From positions 1,240,001 to 1,304,000 of the forward strand of contig JACKHI010000001.1 in assembly GCA_020639075.1 (NCBI GenBank): a DNA stretch of 64,000 nt, given 5' to 3'. The notes under the pieces were generated by a model. That model ran no database searches, had not been told where the DNA came from, and worked only from the letters and a program-made list of their open reading frames with translations. A program made the position numbers and the translations under genes. The stretch is from Phycisphaerales bacterium. GTDB lineage: Bacteria > Planctomycetota > Phycisphaerae > UBA1845 > UTPLA1. Each line of letters begins with the position of its first letter. The first letter of the stretch is position 1. Shown here in pieces: positions 53,701 through 60,900 of this stretch.

Positions 53701-54071
53701 GTGACGGAATCCCGGATTGCGCCGATTTCTGCCCCGCCGATCCCGACAAGATCATGCCGGGCGACTGCGGCTGCGGCGCATCGGAAGAGGATACGAACAA
53801 CAACGGCGTCCCCGACTGCCTGGACACGCCGATCGACAATCCGGATCCCGGCAACGGCGAGGATCCTATCGACATTTTCGGCGACGAGCCGATCGATGAA
53901 TTCACGCTCGATGATCTCGACCCGTGTTTCGTACGATTCCTGCTGCAGAGTTTTCTCGGTATTCCGCTTTGCGGCCCCTGCATCAGTTTCGGAGCAATCG
54001 GATCGTTTGCCGGCATCATCGCGATGCGGCGGCGATCGAAGCGACGACGCCGGTCACGACGCGCGTCGTAG
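50790..54071 (+). CDS. secreted subtilisin-like (S8) serine protease with multi-domain C-terminus
   Basis: A 1093-residue exported protease. The ATG at 50790 follows GAGGGG and starts a signal peptide (GGAAMLLLLMVGSVAAG). An inhibitor-like N-domain leads to the S8 domain with catalytic Asp in GVIDWDLDETH (near 249), His in WHGTHVVDTLAGD (near 290) and Ser in CATSWAAPATAG (near 459). After it come a P-domain-like sandwich (LKITLVFADAPSTVG...GTWRIEVLA), two CARDB/DUF11-like repeats, thrombospondin type-3 Ca-binding repeats (DSDADGVADADDICP; DSDSDGIPDCADFCP) and a short C-terminal anchor: CGPC, a hydrophobic helix, then an Arg-rich end. The tail resembles a sorting signal. Likely surface-attached. 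Confidence 0.91.
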   Translation: MGNHFARVGGAAMLLLLMVGSVAAGQTVDDNLLYLRAATINPLELPSILESKTPKLRDSDDYVLKLDGPMTPARRKALHAAGVKLGEYIPRHAWRVALPNANLDAIRGMDFVTWLGEFDPSWKLCPNLSRVRTFKTLDRTQLQTAGRKRVVLHLAPGATRESVQRNLAACGAIECDPPALDRVGNVTVELDAARLGELCNVAAIRFIEEAPEAAPRNQSTEWIAQSNIPNVTSVWDQGLHGENQLVGVIDWDLDETHCAFEDVGIPFGDMHRKIQAYYGFDQNTLFGWHGTHVVDTLAGDPLDAMADANLRGMAYASRIVFQDQAATITASNLFDRLQIAHDDGARIHSNSWGATIDNSYNAWARDIDDFSYQNEDDLVIFAVINGGAATPILSPENAKNCLAVGASGEAPNQGDPGSGGTGPTIDGRQKPEVWMPACNSVSANFGTDCGVTTRACATSWAAPATAGVAALTRQYFTDGFYPNGAANPDDAIVPSGSLLKAMLINSAVDMSGIAGYHGPREGWGRVLLEDALYFAGDSRRLLVEDVRHDEGLVTDGSAVYDIDVLSADEPLKITLVFADAPSTVGTSFAPVNDLDLVVTSPSGQTYLGNVFELAESTTGGVNDALNNNEQVHRAIPETGTWRIEVLAREVNVGMQGYALVVTGDVATVGAPEADLEVSLTPAGPISAEAGDLIDVKLNVRNHGPDIASNVHIHYELPAGLAFGNKVILPMECAMTANELSCSIPELGPDQDFSVATRLRVVQTGEYLTTAAVSSDTPDSIPENDSAALRIETSASADLELNLIDAPTTLLQGRSANIRVEVRNLGPGADPTPMLVVTADAGLSIDALSPCSAMPNDATCSLTELSSTDSIVVTANVRASASAVGARNVRLQVTGALDVDESNNTIDVSVNVIADSDADGVADADDICPEGDDRVDGDNDGVPDACDDCPNDPEKSAMGVCGCGMPETDSDSDGIPDCADFCPADPDKIMPGDCGCGASEEDTNNNGVPDCLDTPIDNPDPGNGEDPIDIFGDEPIDEFTLDDLDPCFVRFLLQSFLGIPLCGPCISFGAIGSFAGIIAMRRRSKRRRRSRRAS

Positions 54072-54232
54072 CCTCTGAGATCCTCGATCCCGACGCGGCC
54101 ACGCTGATACACATGCAAAATCGGGACTTTGATGCCCCGAATGTATAGAATCACGCGAACGGGTGGACGATGTGACTGGCGAACGCACCGCATCGCCGCA
54201 TTGCATGATCAGGACACGAACAGGGGTTGAAA

Positions 54233-55822
54233 ATGCGGAGTGGGACCGTTCCAAGCGAGATTCGTCGCACGTTGCGCGCACTGGCCATTGGATTGTCTTT
54301 GGCGCTGTCTGCGTGCGTGACCCATCCAGCCTGGGCGTCGATCACTGCCCGTCAGGTGCTCGTCGTGTACAACAGCACAGCGGCGGGCTCGGACGAAGTG
54401 CTGCACGCCTATATTTCGGCGCACCCCGATTTGCCCCCGGAGAACATTCTCGATCTGAATAACGCCGCGATCTCCGGCGCCGACCTCACGTGGACGCAGT
54501 TCTCCACTCTGGTCCGCGCCCCGATCCGCGACTACCTGAACGCGCCGGGAAACCCGACGCCCCAGGGGATCATATCCATCCTGCTTTTGCGGCCGTTTCC
54601 GCATCGCATTCTCGACACGGACGCCGGCTTCGTCTGCGACGATCCCAATCTCATCGGCAATGAGCTCGTCAACGGCGACGCGACGTGCGCGTCACTCGAT
54701 GCTGAGCTCGTCCTGCTTTGGCAGAACATGGAAGCGGGCGAGGCCGGCGGCGCGCTCGACAGCCTGCTCGACAACATGATTGTCAATCCTTATCACACAT
54801 CGACAACACCGATCAGCGCCTTTTCAAGAAGCCGCATTCAATCGCAGCACTCATTCGTAAATCTGAGCGGTTTCGCGTGGGGAATATCCACGGATACCAA
54901 TCGACTCACGCCCGGCGACATGTATCTCGTCTGCCGCATCGATGCAAATTCCACTGAAGAAGCCGTCGCGCTTGTCGAACGCTCGCAGCGGCTGATCGCC
55001 AACAAGACGACAGCGACGATCCTGTTAGACGAATTCGACGTCACGGCCGCCAATGAACTCGACGACGACGGTCTATTCACCTCGGGCGATCCGTTCGTCG
55101 CGGGCGACGACTACGAAGAGACGACGGCGGCGCTGACCTCCGCCGGCTGGAGCGTGATCTACGACGATACGTTCGACTTCATCACCGGCTCCGAACTGAT
55201 GTTGCCCCTGCTCGGGTACGCCTCGTACGGAGAGAACCACAGCTTCGGCGGGGCCGGCGAGAATCCGCCCGGCGCCGGCACCTATATCAACGATTTCACG
55301 TTTGACCCTGGCGCCGTGTTCAACACGATCGAGTCCTTCAACGGTCGCGCGCTCAACGGCCTGGGAACGTCGTTCGGACAGGAGCAGGTCGCGGATTTCA
55401 TCGGTGTCGGCGGAACCTTCGCCGTCGGAAACGTCTGGGAGCCGTTCTCGGCGTTCGTCGCGGACAATGAATTCCTGCTGCCTCGGCTGTTGGCCGATGC
55501 GCCGGCCTCGCGATTCATGTGGGCCGAGGCCGCCTATGCGTCGATTCCCGCCCTGAGCTGGAGCCAGATCGTCATCGGCGATCCTCTCGGGCGATTCGAC
55601 ATCGTCGACGATGACGTATCGCTGCCGGGCGATCTCGACGATGACGGCGATATCGACGACGTCGATGCGGGCCTGTTCACACTGCTGCTTCTGGACGGAT
55701 ACAACTCATATCGCGCGCAGTTTCCCGCGTTGGATCCATACGCCCGCGCCGACTTCTCAGGGGATTACCAGTTCGAAGGCGATGACTTGGCCGGTTTCGT
55801 CGACGCCTACCTGAATCAATAG
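54233..55822 (+). CDS. TIGR03790-like secreted protein with dockerin-like tail
   Basis: A 529-residue exported protein. A signal sequence with LAIGLSLALSACVTHPAWA precedes a domain starting RQVLVVYNSTAAGSDEVLHAYISAHPDLPPENIL, characteristic of the TIGR03790 group of unknown function. The tail has GDLDDDGDIDDVDAG, a dockerin-like Ca-binding loop. The start is ATG 54233, with AGGGG 7 bases upstream; a TTG two codons earlier is less likely. Cys in LSAC could also indicate a lipoprotein site, though the sequence after it suits cleavage at AWA. Biochemical role unknown. Confidence 0.82.
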   Translation: MRSGTVPSEIRRTLRALAIGLSLALSACVTHPAWASITARQVLVVYNSTAAGSDEVLHAYISAHPDLPPENILDLNNAAISGADLTWTQFSTLVRAPIRDYLNAPGNPTPQGIISILLLRPFPHRILDTDAGFVCDDPNLIGNELVNGDATCASLDAELVLLWQNMEAGEAGGALDSLLDNMIVNPYHTSTTPISAFSRSRIQSQHSFVNLSGFAWGISTDTNRLTPGDMYLVCRIDANSTEEAVALVERSQRLIANKTTATILLDEFDVTAANELDDDGLFTSGDPFVAGDDYEETTAALTSAGWSVIYDDTFDFITGSELMLPLLGYASYGENHSFGGAGENPPGAGTYINDFTFDPGAVFNTIESFNGRALNGLGTSFGQEQVADFIGVGGTFAVGNVWEPFSAFVADNEFLLPRLLADAPASRFMWAEAAYASIPALSWSQIVIGDPLGRFDIVDDDVSLPGDLDDDGDIDDVDAGLFTLLLLDGYNSYRAQFPALDPYARADFSGDYQFEGDDLAGFVDAYLNQ

Positions 55823-55895
55823 CGCCATTGGTCCATTGCGCGGCGCAAGTCGCGGCGACGTTCGACAGCGCGGCGCCCGATGTCATGCCGACGGC

Positions 55896-57773
55896 CTACG
55901 GCAGCATCGCATCAATGAACAACTGCAGGTCATTCGAGTCGTTGACGCTGTCTTGGTTCATGTCGCCGATCGCCTGATCGTCCATTGTCGCGCCTGTCGG
56001 GTCGAGCAGCAGCGCCACCATTCCCGGAATGTCACCGGGCTCCACTACGCCGCTGAGGTTGAAGTCGCCCAGGAGGGGGCCCGGCACCGTCGCGCTCAGC
56101 GCGAACGTAATGTCCGACAGCATCATCGCGCCATCCAGAAGTGAGTCGTCCTCCGTGCCGAACGTCAGGTCCGCCGTGTACGTCCCGGGCCCGGCCCCGA
56201 CGCCGTCGAATCGAACCGTGAAATCCGCGAAGTCCGTGATTCCGCTGACGGGGGCGAAGCCGATCAGGCTGAAGCGTCCCGACGCATCGTTGGATACGCC
56301 GCCACTCGTGATCGACAACGGAACCGACAGCGTCATGTTGAAGTCCGCATTGTAGACACGCGCCGTCTCGTCAACGATGACGCCGCCGCCCATCGTGCTG
56401 AACTCGATCGCGCCGCTCGTCGTCTGATTAGACGGCGTGACGGAGGGAATGGCATGATCCAGCACGGACCCCGACACCAGGATCGTCTTGATCGGCGATG
56501 CATTCGCGGAGTCGTTGTTGATCTGCAGTACGCCGATCTTGTTGCCGCTCGTCGAGGAATCCAGGGAGAGCGAATGAACATTACCGCCCCCGCCGGCCGG
56601 TTCCATGAACGTTCCCACCGGGATGACGAACCCGGCGAGCGGATTGAATGAGTACGTCAACGTCGCGGCCGGAACAGGCGCTGTGTTTGTCACAGTCAGG
56701 TCCGCCGACGACACGCCGCCGACGAGCGCCTGCGGAAAACTCAAAATGCTCGGCGGCGTCAGGCTGATCAGCGAGGCCGTGACAGGGTCAGTCAAGTGCA
56801 TCATGACCGGCAGGTGGTCCGACGCGGCGTGCAGCGCATTCGCGACGGCGATGCCCTCCGGAATCACGGGATTGTCATTGATGTCCATGTTGTAGTGATG
56901 GCCGTCGTTGCCGAAGGAACGATACGTACCGGGGATGTAGTCGAACCCGACTGAATCCTGCAGCGCCGCGGAAATCAGCAGAAAGTCGAATCGATCGTCC
57001 ATTCCGCCGCCGACGCCCCCGGGCGGCCCTCCCGAATTATCCAGGTGCGGCGACTGCGAGTGGATATCCGCGAAACTGCTGTTGCTGCTCCAGGTACCGG
57101 GTCGATTGAGCGGATCGAACGCGCGACCGTCGTTGTCGATCTGCGAACCGATCAGATTCTGATAGCTCGCCTCGCTGCTGGAGTCGATGTTGAAATCGCC
57201 GACGTAATAGAGATTCGTTCCTGCAGGTAGCGCATTGGCGTCGGCCCGGACGATCTGCGTCTGCGTTGCCCGGCTGAGAGAGTCCGTCGACGACAGATGC
57301 ATGGAGTAGAAGTAAATGTCCGTCGAATCCGACACGGCGTTGACGGGGCGCATCCGCCATCGCGGCGTGATGCGGGGCGTCGTATTCAGCGTCGTGTAGG
57401 AGCCGGCGACTTCCTCGAAAATGGCATCCCGATACAGGATCGCCTGATCGAGGCTGCTCGCCGTGTCCGTGAAAGACGCCGCGGAATAGTGTTCGGGCGT
57501 ACCCGGGTTCCCGCCGGGACCGCCCGAGGCATTGAGAATCTGATCACGCAGCAGGTTCACCGCCGCCTGGTTCGAGATCTCCTGAACGATCAGGATGTCA
57601 GGGTCGATTGCGGACAGGACGACCTTGAACGCGTCAACCCGCGCAGGATCGCTCATCAGGCTGCTCGACGTGAATTGCAGGAGGTTGTACGTGCAGACGC
57701 GCACCTCTGCATGCACTTGCACCGCCCACGTAGCGACGGTCACAACAACGCACAGAAGCAGTCGAACTCGCAT
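55896..57773 (-). CDS. secreted endonuclease/exonuclease/phosphatase-family protein with dockerin-like tail
   Basis: A 625-residue exported protein. ATG 57773 starts a signal peptide (VRLLLCVVVTVATWAVQVHA). The EEP domain (about residues 25-330) shows Asn in VCTYNLLQF, Glu in LIVQEIS, His in YFYSMHLSS, Asp/Asn in YVGDFNIDSS, and the final Asp-His in AASDHLPVM, so it has the metal and catalytic set of Mg-dependent DNases and phosphatases. A long Ig/choice-of-anchor-like segment and a Ca-binding tail (GDFNLSGVVEPGDI; GDMNQDSVNDSNDL) follow. Extracellular nucleic-acid or phosphoester degradation is plausible. Convergent with the TIGR03790-like gene. Confidence 0.86.
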   Translation of the reverse strand: MRVRLLLCVVVTVATWAVQVHAEVRVCTYNLLQFTSSSLMSDPARVDAFKVVLSAIDPDILIVQEISNQAAVNLLRDQILNASGGPGGNPGTPEHYSAASFTDTASSLDQAILYRDAIFEEVAGSYTTLNTTPRITPRWRMRPVNAVSDSTDIYFYSMHLSSTDSLSRATQTQIVRADANALPAGTNLYYVGDFNIDSSSEASYQNLIGSQIDNDGRAFDPLNRPGTWSSNSSFADIHSQSPHLDNSGGPPGGVGGGMDDRFDFLLISAALQDSVGFDYIPGTYRSFGNDGHHYNMDINDNPVIPEGIAVANALHAASDHLPVMMHLTDPVTASLISLTPPSILSFPQALVGGVSSADLTVTNTAPVPAATLTYSFNPLAGFVIPVGTFMEPAGGGGNVHSLSLDSSTSGNKIGVLQINNDSANASPIKTILVSGSVLDHAIPSVTPSNQTTSGAIEFSTMGGGVIVDETARVYNADFNMTLSVPLSITSGGVSNDASGRFSLIGFAPVSGITDFADFTVRFDGVGAGPGTYTADLTFGTEDDSLLDGAMMLSDITFALSATVPGPLLGDFNLSGVVEPGDIPGMVALLLDPTGATMDDQAIGDMNQDSVNDSNDLQLFIDAMLP

Positions 57774-57901
57774 TTCCCGATTCCCCCCAAGACCAGAGGC
57801 TGCACGAGCGACGACATCGCCCGAAACGGCAAACTCACAATGCGGCCGGGATGCCCGCCTTCGAACAGACAAGTCATCGGCTCACTCCACGATTATAGAA
57901 A

Positions 57902-57940
57902 GAAAAAGCCCCCGGTCGAAGCGATACGACGACCGGGGGC
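57902..57940 (-). terminator. Rho-independent terminator of the 1621-residue protein gene
   Basis: Arms GCCCCCGGTCG and CGACCGGGGGC (11 bp) around an 11-nt loop. On the minus strand the stem is followed by TTTTTCT. Positioned just after the stop at 57977. Confidence 0.88.
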
Positions 57941-57976
57941 AGGTTTTACCTAGATTCTCGACCGATGGGCCGTGCG

Positions 57977-60900
57977 TCAGGGAGCCAGGCCGAAGCCCGA
58001 ACCCAGAAGCGATTCGCCACAGGTCGACAGCTCGCCGAACCGGCTCGCCGTAAAGATGCAGACGCCGCCGAAGCCGTCGTCATATCGGAAGGTCAGCGGA
58101 CCGGCGGGGCAGGAGCCGTCGCACGGAATGCTGATGACGCCGAACTCCTGAATCAGGCCCGTCTGGCATGTCGAGCCGCCGACGTCGACCTGTTCCACGA
58201 CGAAGGAGCACCACTGCGTGACGCCCGTGCAGTCGATCTGCACGTTGCACTCGAGGATGTCGATCGCATCGATCTGACAATCCACGGCACAAGTCGTGCC
58301 GTCGCCCTTGTACGTTCGTGACGGGTACAGCGCCGTGCACTGAGCCAGCGTCACTTCGTCACAGTTGAACGACGTCTCATCGCAGCAGGCGCCGGTAGGT
58401 CCGCACGGATCCGGATCGCAGGATACGCCCGAACCAATGAACGTGCCGCCCATCGTCATGCAGTCAGCTTCACTCAGTTGCTGACAACCCGCAATCGTGC
58501 ACGACTCCATGTTGATGACGCGCGTGATCATTCCGGCAATGTCCAGACCGTCAACGGATGAGTCGCCGTTGATGTCCGCACAGTTGTCGCCCGTCGTCAG
58601 CAGCGCCGCGACGAAGCCCGGAACGTCGGCCATATCGACCAGGCCCATGCTGGCACCCGTATCGTCGAAGTTGCCCGGGCAATCACACGGCAGGCCACGA
58701 GCCCCGCCGTCGAAGCAGCAAGCGCCCAGGATGCAGGCGTTCGCAGCGTCCGGCGTATCGAGACCGACGGCCGGATCGAACGGTCCGATGAACCAGGGGC
58801 CCATCGGATCGCCGTCACAGCGATAGACATGGCCCGGAACGAACGCGCCGTCCGGACCAATGCTCGTGCCGTAGTAGCAATCCCCGGCGCCCGGTGTTGC
58901 CACGAGCGCGATCGAATCAATGATCGTGCACCACGGCAGAACCGTATCGAGCACGCAGTCGTCATCAGCATCAACGTCCGTGCCGTCGACACCCGTGAAG
59001 TTGGCGACCAGCATGTGCGTGACGTTGTCGCTGTTCTCGAAGTTGAGGTTCGCCGTCAGGTCCGGAACGGCCGTCGGGAATGTGATTCCGAAAGTCCCCT
59101 CGGCAACGAGGAAGAGACCGTCCGCCTGAATCTGATGGCCGTCCAGAGGCACGACCGCCTCGATCGTGCCGCTGCCGGCATCGCCGATCACGATGTACGT
59201 CAGGCCGTCGAGCGACAGGCCCGGCGTACCCTTCAACTCGAAGTACTCATCGTTGTCAGTGCCCGGCTGATCGATTCGGATCTCGTTGATGACCAGCGAG
59301 GAGTAGTCCGGGCAGCCGCTTGCACACGTCGAGTCCGTCCCGAGATAGATGCCGCCCAGATCGCAGCAATCCGTGATCGCGACGTTCTCCGTGCAGACGC
59401 CGTCACCGCAGCAGGCGCCCGTCTCGACGATACACGGGTTCGGATCGCAGCCCACGCCGATGCCTTGGAACACGCCGCTGAAGGCTTCCGCGATGCAGAT
59501 CTGCTGCGTCGTCTGGATGCACGTGGCGTCGATCCGGCAGCAGGCGCCGATCTGTCCGGCACAGTCGCTCGGAGCCGCAAAGTCGTCCGACTCGTTCAGG
59601 AACAACTGCGGTGCATTGAAGAACTCGGAGTACACGCCGATGACGTCTGTGACATCCAGCGGAATCGTCGTGCCGACGGCCGGGTTCGTGGCGAAGTCGC
59701 CTTCGTTGATGCGAACCGCGAACGTCGTCACGCCATCCGTGACGTTGAAGTTCGAATTCGCCGCAAACGTTCCGCCGCCGCCGATGAAATTGATGCACGG
59801 CACGCGAACTCGAACGCTTTCGAGATTCTCATGCGTGATCGCGTTGTTCTCGAAATTGGCCGCCGAGACGATCGGGACGTTGAAGATGCCGCCCGTGCCC
59901 AACTCTGTGATATCCGACGCCGAATCGACGCGCAGGAAGAGCACGTCGAATTCGAATTCCGTCGTTCCAATGACCTCGATCCTGTCGCCTTCGGCGAGCG
60001 CGTCAAAGACCGCCGTCAATTCCGGATGGGCCGCCACGTCACCGACGATGCGAATACCGCGCTCGGTTCCGCCCGGTCCGACGTTCGCGCCGGACTGATC
60101 CTGAACCGTGAACGATCGATCCGTCGCATTGAGGCCGCCCTGGTTGACGGTTTCGACGACCGTGACTTCGCACGTGATGTAGCCGACGCCCGTCAGACCT
60201 TCGAGCTTGATGTCTTCGATCGTCGAGCAATCGCAGATGCCCGGCGTCGCGCACGTCGTGTTGTCGCCTCGGAAAGCACCGCCCTGGCTGGCGCAGTCGA
60301 TCTCATCCGTTTCGACACACGTGTCGTTCGGCAGACAGCAGGCGCCGCTGCAGATCGTGCCCGAGCCCGGCGTCGGAGCGCGAAGGACGTATGCCGTCGT
60401 GTTCCGCGGACCACCGTTGCCGTCAGGACAGCGCTGGCTCGACACGGTGCCGGCAGAAGCAGTGCCGTTCTCATCAACCTGCGCCTGGCCCGGCGTCAGG
60501 ACGTTGATCAGGCCTGTCGCGTCCGCATCGCTCGTGCCATAGACGATGGCATCGACGATGCTCGCATCCGTCACCGGCGTCCCGTTCGGGAACACGGCCG
60601 TCGTGCCCTCGTAAAGGGCCACGGCGTCGGCGCCGTTCTGGATGAGGTCCTGGCATCCCAGTCCGGGCATCGCACAGGCGTCCAGATTGAGATTCGCGAC
60701 AAACGAGCTGCCGACGACGTAATAGCCGCCCGGCGCCACAGTGCCGACGAGGTCGATCGCGAAGTACGAAGTGTCTCCGGAGCCGTTGTAGAACACGAGG
60801 ACGTGCGGAGAAACCGCAAAGTCAACCGTGCTGCCGCCGGCGTTGTAAAGCTCGACGAACTCGTCCATATCGACGCCGGGTGTGTCGGCATCGACTTCGT

